Below, piece after piece: positions 46,174 through 54,439 of a DNA stretch of 64,000 nucleotides. The stretch is taken from positions 1 through 64,000 of the forward strand of contig NZ_BASE01000008.1 of the NCBI RefSeq assembly GCF_000813125.1. Direction: 5' to 3'. The notes beneath the pieces are model-generated. The model was not told where the DNA came from. It saw nothing but the letters and a program-made list of their open reading frames with translations, and searched no databases. Each line of letters begins with the position of its first letter. Positions within the stretch are counted from its first letter, which is position 1. The stretch comes from Mesobacillus selenatarsenatis SF-1 (GTDB taxonomy: Bacteria; Bacillota; Bacilli; Bacillales; Cytobacillaceae). The position numbers and the translations under genes are program-made.

Positions 46174-46665
46174 TTAGTATGCCAATTCCTGATATTTATT
46201 TTTAATAAAATGAAAGAAAATGATTAATAGGATGGCTGCTGCTGGATAAACGGGGATAGAATATAGGAGCTTCCAGCCTGTATAAATTAAGGCGTTATTT
46301 TTCACACAAATCCATTCATATAATACTGAAAATCCTGTCCATCCTAAAATATACATAACCATTTTTTTACCGTATATTTCGAACTTGTCGTAAAAATAAA
46401 GAAATACTAAAGAAGCACAAGGATACATGAATAAATGAAATAGTGCACCAGAAAGTTCGTATGTAGGATTATCACCAAAATAGTAGGCCTTAAAAGGGGT
46501 TGCGATTAAAAAGTAGTCAATCGATGAAACGAGAAAAATATTATACATCCAGATAAGAAGGACGATCACTGGCCGGAAGTATTTTCGGATGGGCCAGAAT
46601 GCTAATAATGCTGCAACGGAAGAGATCAGAAAGAACCATTCGTTCCAATCGTATTTTACATTCAT
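46174..46665 (-). CDS. CBO0543-like membrane protein, 163 aa
   Basis: Five hydrophobic helices with the motif LYEWICVKNNALIYTGWKL, which is typical of Bacillaceae CBO0543-type proteins. Function unknown. The start codon overlaps the stop of the upstream membrane gene by 4 bp, so the pair is one operon. Confidence 0.7.
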   Translation of the reverse strand: MNVKYDWNEWFFLISSVAALLAFWPIRKYFRPVIVLLIWMYNIFLVSSIDYFLIATPFKAYYFGDNPTYELSGALFHLFMYPCASLVFLYFYDKFEIYGKKMVMYILGWTGFSVLYEWICVKNNALIYTGWKLLYSIPVYPAAAILLIIFFHFIKNKYQELAY

Positions 46666-47135
46666 TTGTAAGGTCCTCCTTTAAAAAGTAAAATGCGGTA
46701 TCCCTTCATAAAGCCAATCAGCAATATGAGAGCCCCAAACCAAACGGAAGGTGACCACCAAAACTGCCAATTCACATGAATCAATACACCCAAATAATGG
46801 TTCAGCCATTCTACGCTTGTTAATAAAGCTACAAACAAAATCATTAAAAAGCCCTTTTTGTACCATGTATCCGTGACCAGATAATAATCCAAAAATAAAA
46901 CCATAATCACTGGATAGAGGTTGATTCGACTAAAAAAATGCGACATTTCAAGAGGTAAATGTTCAGGGATGTGCAGAGTTTTAAAATTCATATAACATAG
47001 TGCAGAGTAATTCTGAGCGATGTAAGAAGCAAGAAACCAATAAGGCGTGAGCTCTAGAATGTGGAGATTTTTCTTTTTCTTAATGAAATAAAGTAAAGCG
47101 ATTCCGTTTAATAAGAGATAAATGAACAATATCAT
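46662..47135 (-). CDS. Membrane protein, 157 aa, partner of the CBO0543-like gene
   Basis: Four to five hydrophobic helices. It has similar topology to the downstream gene and a Trp-rich segment VNWQFWWSPSVWFG. Function unknown. Weak GGAGATTA site. Both genes of the pair are probably derived from one ancestor, but identity is too low to be sure by eye. Confidence 0.65.
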   Translation of the reverse strand: MILFIYLLLNGIALLYFIKKKKNLHILELTPYWFLASYIAQNYSALCYMNFKTLHIPEHLPLEMSHFFSRINLYPVIMVLFLDYYLVTDTWYKKGFLMILFVALLTSVEWLNHYLGVLIHVNWQFWWSPSVWFGALILLIGFMKGYRILLFKGGPYK

Positions 47136-47581
47136 ATAATAATCTCCTTATTTGCCTATTCCCTCATCGTTGGGCTAAAAGCCCTTTTCGTGATTGTTGA
47201 GGGAATCTTCAGTAGAAAAACGATAAATGCCATATTGACTTATTGTTACCAAAAATAATCAAGATATGTTTCCCTTTATCAATTTTTTTAAGAAAAACGG
47301 CTAACTTCTAGTCTGATACTCTATATATAACTTTTTGTAAAAGAGTAAATTGGAACTCCGATTTTAAAAAAAGTCGTTCAAGCGTGTGATTTCCTTGACT
47401 TCTCTAAAACCCTGCACAGTAGCCTTTGCATCATTTCCATGAAGAATGACACTTTTTTACTCTAAAATTACAGTTCTTTAACAAATCGCTAGAAAAGACA
47501 GGATATCCAAGTCGGTGTCGAATGTTATAGGTATAGAGATAAATAGGGGGCAAGATCTGAAGCTAATTAGGGGGACTTTAA
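47136..47581. other. Divergent region before ftsZ
   Basis: About 445 bp between the membrane-gene pair (minus) and ftsZ (plus). A hairpin with TTCCCTCA / TTGAGGGAA ends and an inner GGGCT / AGCCC stem lies at 47159-47205 but lacks a T tail, so it is not a simple terminator. TTGACT occurs at 47235 and 47395, neither with a good -10 partner. TATAGGTATAG at about 47530 could be a -10. Confidence 0.45.
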
Positions 47582-48844
47582 ATGCTAGAATTTGAAAACA
47601 ATATCGATCAATTTGCGACTATAAAAGTAATTGGGGTTGGCGGCGGAGGAAATAATGCTGTGAACCGAATGATTGAGGACGGCGTGCAGGGAGTGGAATT
47701 CATTGCCGTAAATACAGATGCGCAGGCTCTTAACATGTCAAAAGCGGAGGTCACGATGCAAATCGGCGGTTCGCTGACCAGGGGCCTTGGAGCTGGTGCC
47801 AAACCTGAAATCGGCAGAAAGGCTGTCGAGGAAAGCAGGCAGCAGATCAAGGATGCCCTGCAAGGTGCCGACATGGTGTTCGTAACGGCCGGAATGGGCG
47901 GCGGAACCGGGACCGGAGCTGCGCCAGAAATTGCCCATATCGCACGCGAACTTGGTGCACTTACAATTGGAGTGGTGACTCGTCCGTTCACTTTTGAAGG
48001 CCGCAAGCGGGCACAAAATGCGGCAGCCGGAATTGAAGAGATGAAGAAAGCCGTTAATACATTAATCATCATTCCAAACGAGCGATTGCTGGAGATCGTC
48101 GACAAGAAAACACCTATGATTGAAGCCTTCCGTGAGGCGGACAATGTCCTAAGGCAGGGTGTCCAAGGCATTTCCGATTTGATCGCCGTGCCAGGCATGA
48201 TTAACCTTGACTTTGCTGACGTGAAAACGATCATGTCCAACAAAGGAACGGCTCTTATGGGCATTGGTGTAGCTTCAGGCGATGACCGTGCTGTCGAAGC
48301 TGCCAAAAAGGCCATCTCCTCGCCATTACTTGAAACAAGCATTAATGGCGCGAAAGGTGTTCTGATGAACATCACGGGCGGCATGAACCTCAGTTTGTAT
48401 GAAGTCCAGGAAGCAGCCGATATTGTCGCGGCTGCAACAGATGACCAGCTTAACATGATTTTTGGATCGGTCATCGATGAAAATCTGGATAAAGAAATCA
48501 TGGTGACCGTGATTGCGACCGGCTTCGACCCTAATGAGGAGGAAGCTCCGCTGTCGAACACATCTCGCCGACCTGGAGGCATGATTGCCAATTCCCGTGA
48601 GCAATACCAGTCTCAGTCGAGACGGCGAGAGCCTGTTGCCCATGCAGAATCGGCGGACTACGGCCGAGGCCAAAACAATAGCCAGTCCGGCAGTTATGGC
48701 CAATACGGTAACTACAACCAATCGGGCAATTACAGCCAGTCACCTGACTACGAAGAGCCTGGGAATTACGAACGGGGTACCCAGCTTCAAGACGACTCGC
48801 TTGATACTCCATCGTTCTTGCGTAAGCGAAGCAGAAGGCGGTAA
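47582..48844 (+). CDS. ftsZ: FtsZ, cell-division GTPase, 420 aa
   Basis: Complete tubulin-like GTPase: [13 protein letters not shown], the tubulin signature GGGTGTG (106-112), the T7-loop synergy residues NLDFAD (208-213), and [12 protein letters not shown]. The C-terminal linker (about 325-405) is long and rich in G, Y, S, N and Q. The terminal peptide [17 protein letters not shown] fits the conserved tail that binds FtsA, SepF and ZapA. It lies outside the usual ftsA-ftsZ cluster: its neighbours are accessory genes. It is therefore probably a second ftsZ. GC is clearly higher than in neighbouring genes. ATG with a GGGGGA site. Confidence 0.95.
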   Translation: MLEFENNIDQFATIKVIGVGGGGNNAVNRMIEDGVQGVEFIAVNTDAQALNMSKAEVTMQIGGSLTRGLGAGAKPEIGRKAVEESRQQIKDALQGADMVFVTAGMGGGTGTGAAPEIAHIARELGALTIGVVTRPFTFEGRKRAQNAAAGIEEMKKAVNTLIIIPNERLLEIVDKKTPMIEAFREADNVLRQGVQGISDLIAVPGMINLDFADVKTIMSNKGTALMGIGVASGDDRAVEAAKKAISSPLLETSINGAKGVLMNITGGMNLSLYEVQEAADIVAAATDDQLNMIFGSVIDENLDKEIMVTVIATGFDPNEEEAPLSNTSRRPGGMIANSREQYQSQSRRREPVAHAESADYGRGQNNSQSGSYGQYGNYNQSGNYSQSPDYEEPGNYERGTQLQDDSLDTPSFLRKRSRRR

Positions 48845-48854
48845 TCCAAGGAAC

Positions 48855-48892
48855 AAAAGGCCAAATCATTTGCGATTTGGCCTTTTTGATTT
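48855..48892 (+). terminator. Terminator of ftsZ
   Basis: AAAAGGCCAAATC / GATTTGGCCTTTTT, a 13-bp stem with a 6-nt loop. Confidence 0.9.
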
Positions 48893-49053
48893 GTAGGACA
48901 TTTTTAAAACCATTATTACTTTTGATGAATTTCATTTTAAATTAACAGTACATTTTACTCGATAAAGGAAATTCTCTGTAAATGTTGAATATAAACGAAT
49001 GATGAGGTCTTTATAAAAAGCGGATAATAAATCAAAAGCCATGAAAAAAAAGC

Positions 49054-49602
49054 TTGGTAAAGATTAGGGGGTATATTCCAATAAAACTGAAGAAGTTATA
49101 TTTAGTCTTCCTATGTATTGTAGGTTTAGTTAGCTTTGTAGTTTGGTATTCCGTACCAAAAGAAATCAATCAAGCATTTGACGGAATTGTTTATGGAGTT
49201 GGAAGTAAAAGCAATCAAATAAATAAAGAAGTTACAATAACAATTAAAGGTAAATTGTATAGAAAAATTTTCAACCAAGATCGATTTAAAGGAACTATTG
49301 ATATAAATGGAGAGGTGCCGACAAATTTAATAATTGATAAGAAACAAGTTGAAGTTGTTTTTCTTGAAAACGGAGGTTCTTTATTGTTCGGGGATTCCTC
49401 CTACGGCATTCTTTATATAAACAAAGATTTTAGTGAACTATCCATTATTGTTTATGAACACATTGAATCAGGAAGAGATAATGCTTCTTATAGTTGGCAT
49501 CCTGAAGCCGGGCTTTTAATATCTGGACCAGCAAAAAGTAGAAAAGAAGCATTAAACATTTCAAACGAATTAATTGGAGACTTACTAAAACCACTAGAAT
49601 AG
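49054..49602 (+). CDS. Hypothetical anchored protein with an anomalous start, about 173-182 aa
   Basis: First gene of the cassette-like array. An N-terminal helix (KLYLVFLCIVGLVSFVVWYS) anchors or exports it; the rest is a beta-rich extracytoplasmic domain of unknown family. The only standard start, TTG at 49054, lies upstream of the sole ribosome binding site AGGGGG (49066-49071). At the correct distance downstream the frame has ATA (49081) where ATG would be expected. Either ATA/ATT is used, or the start has been lost. A repeat copy follows 34 bp after the stop. Confidence 0.65.
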   Translation: MVKIRGYIPIKLKKLYLVFLCIVGLVSFVVWYSVPKEINQAFDGIVYGVGSKSNQINKEVTITIKGKLYRKIFNQDRFKGTIDINGEVPTNLIIDKKQVEVVFLENGGSLLFGDSSYGILYINKDFSELSIIVYEHIESGRDNASYSWHPEAGLLISGPAKSRKEALNISNELIGDLLKPLE

Positions 49603-49635
49603 AAGTGTATTTGCAAAGTTTATATTACTGGTATC

Positions 49636-49708
49636 GGTTGAGTTGATCCAGGAAGGGTTTGCCACCTTTTGTAGAATTTCTTATTAACCAAACGAAGTAG
49701 GATAGTTA
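49636..49708 (+). repeat. Cassette-type repeat, copy C
   Basis: Divergent full-length copy: GTTGATCCAGGAAGGGTTT, CCACCTTTT, then TTTCTTATTAACCAAACGAAG with the TAGGATAGTT arm. Lies between two single-gene units. Confidence 0.75.
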
Positions 49709-49734
49709 CAAAAGCTTATTAAAAAGGAGTGATC

Positions 49735-49947
49735 ATGTTGAATGAAAGATTAAATAAAGAACAATTAATTATTTTGGGAATTAAGCGTAATCTAATTTAT
49801 CTTTTCACCTTGGTATTTCTGACAATAGCCATATACTTTATTGTTGATTCTATCTCATTTAAAGGGATTTTTGACGAATTTGAACCTGTATGTATACTAC
49901 TTTCTCTAATAGCATCACATTTGATCACTACCAAGATTCTTGAATAA
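49735..49947 (+). CDS. Small membrane protein, 70 aa
   Basis: Two hydrophobic helices (about residues 17-37 and 47-66). ATG at 49735, 6 bp after AAGGAG. Single-gene unit flanked by repeat copies C and D. No family recognised. Confidence 0.65.
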   Translation: MLNERLNKEQLIILGIKRNLIYLFTLVFLTIAIYFIVDSISFKGIFDEFEPVCILLSLIASHLITTKILE

Positions 49948-49970
49948 TCATTATAGCATTTGAACTAATT

Positions 49971-50050
49971 GGGTGCCTTGATCAGAAGGGGGAAACCCTT
50001 TTTTTGAGAATATCCTTATTTAACATAAGAAGCAGTTTTGTTAAAAAACT
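49971..50050 (+). repeat. Cassette-type repeat, copy D
   Basis: GGGTGCCTTGATCAGAAGG start, T run, CCTTATTTAACATAAGAAGC and TTTTGTTAAAA end. The palindrome half is well kept; the first hairpin is degenerate. Confidence 0.75.
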
Positions 50051-50074
50051 ATAACAAGAAAAAGGGGGATTATT

Positions 50075-50506
50075 ATGGTACATAGTACACAACAAATTTA
50101 CACACCACCAAAACATTTTGTTTCAGCAGCAACTATTGTAATCAATGTTCAAAAGGAAATTTTGTTAATTAAGGGACCTAGTAGAGGATGGGAAATGCCA
50201 GGGGGAATAGTTGAAGAAGGTGAGTCTTTGAAAGATGCAGCAGTAAGAGAAACTAAAGAGGAATCTGGTATTGATATTGAAGTTCTAAAATTCTGTGGAA
50301 TATTTCAGAATGTGAACAAATCAATATGTAATACGTTGTTTTTAGCTAAGCCAATCGGAGGAGAATTAACAACTTCATCAGAGAGTTTAGAAGTAGGGTT
50401 CTATCCAATTGAGAAAGCATTAGAAATGGTAACCGTGGGAAACTTTAAGCAAAGAATTGAATACTGTCTTGATAATAGCAAACACCCATTTTATATAGAA
50501 TTTTAG
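50075..50506 (+). CDS. Nudix hydrolase, 143 aa
   Basis: A Nudix box from GGIVEEGESLKDAAVRETKE to ESGI fits the family consensus, after the strand EILLIKGPSRGWEMPGG. The C-terminus is short. ATG with an AAAGGGGGA site. Single-gene unit between repeat copies D and the half-copy at 50531. The substrate is unknown. It is not closely similar to the Nudix protein at 34.8 kb. Confidence 0.9.
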   Translation: MVHSTQQIYTPPKHFVSAATIVINVQKEILLIKGPSRGWEMPGGIVEEGESLKDAAVRETKEESGIDIEVLKFCGIFQNVNKSICNTLFLAKPIGGELTTSSESLEVGFYPIEKALEMVTVGNFKQRIEYCLDNSKHPFYIEF

Positions 50507-50530
50507 GTGAAAGTAAATGAAATAACAGTA

Positions 50531-50568
50531 TTGCTTATTAAACTAAAGAAGCAGTTTAGTTGAATAAT
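50531..50568 (+). repeat. Cassette-type repeat, palindrome half only
   Basis: CTTATTAAACTAAAGAAGCA and GTTTAGTTGAA give a perfect 7-bp stem AACTAAA / TTTAGTT around the GAAGCAG centre, the best-preserved palindrome of the family. No terminator-like first half. Confidence 0.8.
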
Positions 50569-50680
50569 GATTCTTTAATTTTATTAAGATTAATTAATGT
50601 TCGCCGTGTAAAGCAGGATTATTTAAAAGGTATGAAAAAATTAAAAATAAATTGATATCTGCTTTTAGGGAGAGTGTTTA

Positions 50681-51043
50681 ATGAAAAAGAGAAAAGTGAT
50701 TACCTTGTCTTTAATTGGAGTAATTGCGATTATTGGCACAACATTATTTATAACAAAACCAAATGAATCAGATTTTGTAATGTGGATGGAACAGACTTAT
50801 GATGTTAATTGTTTAGATTCTAATTGTGATGCATTTAAGTTAAAAGTTATTGAAGATGGGGAAAACAAGCTAATTACAATGCAAGTTGTGAGCGGAGGAT
50901 ATTCACCAGGCGCATTTGTAATGAACAGAGAACTGAAATATCGTAACTATGAAAATTCGTCATATGTTTTAGATATAGATGTTATAGGAGTTTTGGGTAA
51001 AGTTTCATTGGTTAATGAAACTAAAAGATTATCCATAGAGTAA
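50681..51043 (+). CDS. Hypothetical exported protein, 120 aa
   Basis: Signal-anchor helix (about residues 5-24) followed by a short beta-rich domain with a possible disulfide in NCLDSNC. AGGGAGAG precedes the ATG. Single-gene unit of the array. No family recognised. Confidence 0.7.
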   Translation: MKKRKVITLSLIGVIAIIGTTLFITKPNESDFVMWMEQTYDVNCLDSNCDAFKLKVIEDGENKLITMQVVSGGYSPGAFVMNRELKYRNYENSSYVLDIDVIGVLGKVSLVNETKRLSIE

Positions 51044-51061
51044 ATAGCTTTTTGTATTAAT

Positions 51062-51140
51062 AGGGTGTTATCCAGAAAGGATTAACGCTCTTTTTGTTGA
51101 ATTCCTTATTGAACAAACGAAGCAGTTTTGTTGAAGAAGG
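51062..51140 (+). repeat. Cassette-type repeat, copy E (near consensus)
   Basis: GGGTGTTATCCAGAAAGGAT, GAATTCCTTATTGAACAAAC, GAAGCAG centre, TTTTGTTGAAGAAGG end. The palindrome arms AACAAA / TTTGTT pair. Confidence 0.85.
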
Positions 51141-51188
51141 AGCTTTTGATAAAGGAATAACCATCTATATAATAAAGGGGGTAATACG

Positions 51189-51575
51189 TTGCTTCAAAAG
51201 TTATTTTATGTCTTAATTGCATTAGCATTATTTACGATTAATGGTTGCTCTAATGGAGGCGAAACAACGGGAGTATCAAGCGATAATATTGATGCTGAAG
51301 AAGTTTTAACATTGGACCCTCATGCTGATATCTTTCAATATGATGGAGTAATCTACAAAACTAATATCGATTGGGTTGAAGAATTGTCTTTAATAAAAGA
51401 CGTTCAAATCGGTGAAATAAAAACAAGAAATGATACTAACACCGATTTCAAAGATGAAATGGCGAATAAACTTCCAATTGGTGCAAAGATTTTCTCAGTC
51501 AAGGGAAGAGGAGATATTTTAATTGTTGAATCAGAAGGAGAAATTTTGAAATACCTAGCAATTGTTGAAGGGTAA
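51189..51575 (+). CDS. Putative lipoprotein, 128 aa
   Basis: A lipoprotein signal peptide ends in FTINGC (Cys at about residue 20), followed by SNGGETTG and a small extracytoplasmic domain (PHADIFQYDGVIYKTNIDWV). TTG start with an AAAGGGGG site. Single-gene unit between copies E and F. Resembles small Bacillus lipoproteins of unknown function. Confidence 0.75.
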   Translation: MLQKLFYVLIALALFTINGCSNGGETTGVSSDNIDAEEVLTLDPHADIFQYDGVIYKTNIDWVEELSLIKDVQIGEIKTRNDTNTDFKDEMANKLPIGAKIFSVKGRGDILIVESEGEILKYLAIVEG

Positions 51576-51586
51576 TCAAAACTATC

Positions 51587-51667
51587 GGGTGCGTTGATCT
51601 AGATGGATTAACGGCCTTATTTGTTGAAGTCCTTATTGAACAAACGGAGCAGGATAGTCGAAGAAGA
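51587..51667 (+). repeat. Cassette-type repeat, copy F
   Basis: GGGTGCGTTGATCTAGATGG, then CCTTATTGAACAAACGGAGC and AGTCGAAGAAG. Begins 12 bp after the lipoprotein stop codon. Confidence 0.85.
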
Positions 51668-51700
51668 AGTGGTGCTAATAAAAAAGGGGGCTACATATCA

Positions 51701-52072
51701 ATGTTTGGATTTAAAAAGAAAGGTAAAAAATTCATTATCTCAAGTGACAAAATTGAAAGACTAATTGACTCTAATGAGGGATGTATTGCTACTGACAGAA
51801 TAACCGTTGATGGGTGTAAAATTGGCTTTATGTATAGAGAAGAGCCATACCAAAACGGGAATCCAGATAGTGGTTGGAGATTTATGGCGGGCGATGAAAG
51901 TGATGAATATATGGAAAACCCCGAAAACCATTCAGTATACCAAATTAATACTATTTGTAATTACGACAGAGAAATAATACCACTACTGAATTCACAACCC
52001 GGCACCGCATATATACGTGATGAAAACGGAAAACTGGTTCTGGATGAAGACTGGGAAGAACCACAGGATTAA
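51701..52072 (+). CDS. DUF2185 (Imm33-like) protein, 123 aa
   Basis: Matches DUF2185, also called the immunity protein Imm33-like family: GCIATDRITVDGCKIGFMYR, GWRFMAGDESDEYMENPEN and YQINTICNYDREIIPLLNS. Such proteins are predicted immunity proteins of polymorphic toxin systems; here there is no toxin beside it. ATG with an AAAAAGGGGG site. Single-gene unit between copy F and half-copy G. Confidence 0.88.
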   Translation: MFGFKKKGKKFIISSDKIERLIDSNEGCIATDRITVDGCKIGFMYREEPYQNGNPDSGWRFMAGDESDEYMENPENHSVYQINTICNYDREIIPLLNSQPGTAYIRDENGKLVLDEDWEEPQD

Positions 52073-52115
52073 TCTCTATCATTGTCTCGCCAATTTTATA
52101 TAGTTTTTTCTTTTT

Positions 52116-52144
52116 GTGCTAACGGGGCAGGATTATTGAAGAAG
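52116..52144 (+). repeat. Cassette-type repeat, palindrome half only (copy G)
   Basis: GTGCTAACGGGGCAGGATTA and TTGAAGAAG. Only the palindrome half is present; it ends 2 bp before the next start codon. Confidence 0.8.
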
Positions 52145-52146
52145 AT

Positions 52147-52815
52147 ATGGGGGAGTTTCTAATAGATTTAAAAGTGAATAAAAATTATATTTGGGTATAT
52201 TTCATAGCATTTTATACCCTATGGTGTATCAGAGAATTATGGTTGAATCTATATTTAGATTCGATAGATTCTGTTCCAGGAGCTGTAACATCAGCCATTA
52301 TAAAAATAATTATTTGGGTCATTCCTGTAATTTTATTAGTTATAATTATGGAGAAAAGGAATCCGTTTTCCTATTTAGGGTTACTTTATAACGTAAAAAA
52401 TGGTTTGAAATGGATAGGTTGGGCATCCTTAGTTTTGCTATTTTATTCGATTTTAAATATTACACTTTTAAAAAATAGTATTGATTTTCAACTAGAGTTA
52501 CGCGAATGGCTCAATGTTGTTCTATTAGTCGGAATAACTGAGGAAATTGTCTTTAGAGGTTTTTTGTTAAGAAAACTTATGGATTCTTTTAGATTCTGGA
52601 TAGCAAATGCAATTACAGCTTTACTCTTTGTATCGATTCATTTTCCTATTTGGTTTTATAAAGGTCAGTTTGAATTCCCTTATATTTTCAGTTCCATATT
52701 AACAGTTTTTGTATTGGGTATTATATTTGGATTTATATATAAGAAAAGTAAGTCTCTTTGGTCGGTAATCATCATTCATTCTTTGTATAATTTGTTAGTG
52801 TCACTCTTCTACTAG
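52147..52815 (+). CDS. CPBP family intramembrane metalloprotease, 222 aa
   Basis: CAAX-protease/bacteriocin-processing (Abi) type. Six to seven helices with the motifs EEIVFRGFLLRKL (about 128-140, catalytic Glu pair and Arg), SIHFPIW (His, about 163) and the terminal IIIHSLYNLLVS. In bacteria such proteins are linked to bacteriocin self-immunity or abortive phenotypes. The start is uncertain: ATG 52147 lies just before the GGGGGAG site, and the next standard start is GTG 52174. Single-gene unit. Confidence 0.85.
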   Translation: MGEFLIDLKVNKNYIWVYFIAFYTLWCIRELWLNLYLDSIDSVPGAVTSAIIKIIIWVIPVILLVIIMEKRNPFSYLGLLYNVKNGLKWIGWASLVLLFYSILNITLLKNSIDFQLELREWLNVVLLVGITEEIVFRGFLLRKLMDSFRFWIANAITALLFVSIHFPIWFYKGQFEFPYIFSSILTVFVLGIIFGFIYKKSKSLWSVIIIHSLYNLLVSLFY

Positions 52816-52816
52816 C

Positions 52817-52896
52817 TGGTGCGATGATCCAGGAGGGGTTATCCACTTTTTTATTGAAACCCTTATTGAGATTAAGAAGCAGAATAGCTGAAGAAA
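52817..52896 (+). repeat. Cassette-type repeat, copy H
   Basis: TGGTGCGATGATCCAGGAGG, ACCCTTATTGAGATTAAG, AAGCAG centre and AGCTGAAGAA end. It begins immediately after the CPBP stop codon. Confidence 0.8.
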
Positions 52897-52965
52897 AATA
52901 ATAAACATCCAAGTAATTGTGGTAAAATAAGGATAAATTTTTAGCATATTAAGGGAGGGAAAGTA

Positions 52966-53511
52966 TTGATTAGGAAGAAAAGTGAAACGTTTGAATGGGT
53001 AAAGTCCATTATGGTTGCAATTGTTTTAGTATTTATTATTCGCACTTTTTTCTTTAGTCCCATTGTTGTTGACGGTCATTCAATGGACCCTACTCTCCAA
53101 GACAAGGAACGTATGGTTGTAACCAAAATTGGGGAACCGAAAAGATTTGATATTGTTGTGTTTCACGCCCCAGACGGTAGGGATTACATAAAACGTGTAA
53201 TCGGACTCCCAGGTGATAGTATTGAATATAAAAATGATGTCTTATATATAAATGGGAAGGCATACAATGAACCTTATTTAGAAAAATATAAGAAAAGACT
53301 TAATGATGGAACTTTAACATACTCTTTCACTTTAAATGAGACCGCTGTTGGTAGTGGTACTGTCCCTAAAGATAGTTTGTTTGTATTGGGAGATAACAGA
53401 CGGCAAAGCAAAGACAGCCGTGATATTGGGGCGATCCCAATGGAAAAGGTCATTGGTACAACAAATTTTGTTTATTATCCAATAAAAGAAATTAATATCG
53501 TGAATGACTAA
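52966..53511 (+). CDS. lepB: Type I signal peptidase, 181 aa
   Basis: Cleaves signal peptides at the outer face of the membrane. One N-terminal membrane helix (about 11-28), catalytic Ser39 in VDGHSMDPTL, catalytic Lys76 in DYIKRVIGLPGD and box E LGDNRRQSKDSRDIG are present. Length fits the Gram-positive Sip type. TTG start with a GGGAGGG site. It is unusual among its neighbours in having a clear housekeeping-type function; Bacillus species often carry several. Single-gene unit. Confidence 0.94.
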   Translation: MIRKKSETFEWVKSIMVAIVLVFIIRTFFFSPIVVDGHSMDPTLQDKERMVVTKIGEPKRFDIVVFHAPDGRDYIKRVIGLPGDSIEYKNDVLYINGKAYNEPYLEKYKKRLNDGTLTYSFTLNETAVGSGTVPKDSLFVLGDNRRQSKDSRDIGAIPMEKVIGTTNFVYYPIKEINIVND

Positions 53512-53537
53512 TTACTGCTTGTGTATATTGTTGGCAC

Positions 53538-53620
53538 CGGGTGCGTTAATCCAGAAAGGATTAACCACCTTTTTTCTTGAATTCCTTATTGAACTTTAGG
53601 AGTAGTTTAGTTTAAGAAGG
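53538..53620 (+). repeat. Cassette-type repeat, copy I (near consensus)
   Basis: GGGTGCGTTAATCCAGAAAG, then GGATTAACCACC and six T residues form a near-perfect terminator hairpin; TTCCTTATTGAACTTTAGGA and TTTAGTTTAAGAAGG follow. Confidence 0.85.
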
Positions 53621-53654
53621 AATGGCAAAATTAAAGAAAAAATAGGGGTACAGA

Positions 53655-54287
53655 ATGGTTTTAAATGACTATATGAATGAATTTTTCCCCAACTTAATTC
53701 TTAGACCACCCTTGTTTTACAACTGGAAAATCGGCATACGGTTCGAGTTGGGAGTAGAGTGGGATAGAGAGTATCATTACTTAAATAGTCCTTATGTGCA
53801 AGGGGTTTATAAGAGAGCTGTCACGTTGTTTGAATCCTTACATTTACAAGACGAGAAAATTCTTGTTGTAGTAGATGTAAGAGATCTTGGAGATGGAAAA
53901 CCCTACAAGCAGAAAGCGAGGATATTTTCTCCATATATCAATGAAAAATCAGTCCTATATAAATTGAGGTATACAGAAATGCCTTATATTTTCCCAGAAG
54001 ATGATGAAGACGGAAAATATAAAACACATAGGTTTACCCTTGAATGCAAAGTATCTGATACACCATTATTAAAAGCAGTATGCAATCAGGATTTAGGAAT
54101 CCAACCAAGTATTTTTCATAGGGTATATTTTTTAAATATCAAAAGGAAAACCATTTTTCATGTGTACGATGATAGAGGATGTGATTTGCTTGCTATCTCA
54201 CCTGAATCTATACGAGACATTTATAATACATACAATGATTGGATATTAGATTACGACAAGGACGAAATAGATAAAGTGTTTAGATAA
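53655..54287 (+). CDS. DUF3885 family protein, 210 aa
   Basis: Matches DUF3885: ILRPPLFYNWKIGIRFELGV, NSPYVQGVYKRAVTLFESLH, ICNQD-like CNQDLGIQPSIFHRVYF and FHVYDDRGCDLLAISPESIR. A soluble family frequent in Bacillaceae, function unknown; some relatives lie near toxin immunity genes. ATG after a GGGGTAC site. Single-gene unit between copies I and J. Confidence 0.9.
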   Translation: MVLNDYMNEFFPNLILRPPLFYNWKIGIRFELGVEWDREYHYLNSPYVQGVYKRAVTLFESLHLQDEKILVVVDVRDLGDGKPYKQKARIFSPYINEKSVLYKLRYTEMPYIFPEDDEDGKYKTHRFTLECKVSDTPLLKAVCNQDLGIQPSIFHRVYFLNIKRKTIFHVYDDRGCDLLAISPESIRDIYNTYNDWILDYDKDEIDKVFR

Positions 54288-54308
54288 TAATTAATCATTG
54301 TTGAACGA

Positions 54309-54388
54309 GTGTGTTGTTCCAGGAAGGCTTGATCCATCTGTTTTTTTGAATTCCTTATTAAACAAACGGGGAAGGATAGTGGAAGAAT
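54309..54388 (+). repeat. Cassette-type repeat, copy J
   Basis: GTGTGTTGTTCCAGGAAGG, seven T residues, GAATTCCTTATTAAACAAAC and a GGGGAAG centre with AGTGGAAGAA end. Confidence 0.8.
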
Positions 54389-54439
54389 GCATGGGAATTA
54401 TATTCTTAATAAAGGACAAAATTTTTGAATGGAGATTAT

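Noticed and set aside
47608-48591. Long open frame of 327 codons on the minus strand inside ftsZ
   Set aside because: It is a mirror frame of the codon pattern of ftsZ; the product is Ser/Pro/Met-rich nonsense with no ribosome binding site.
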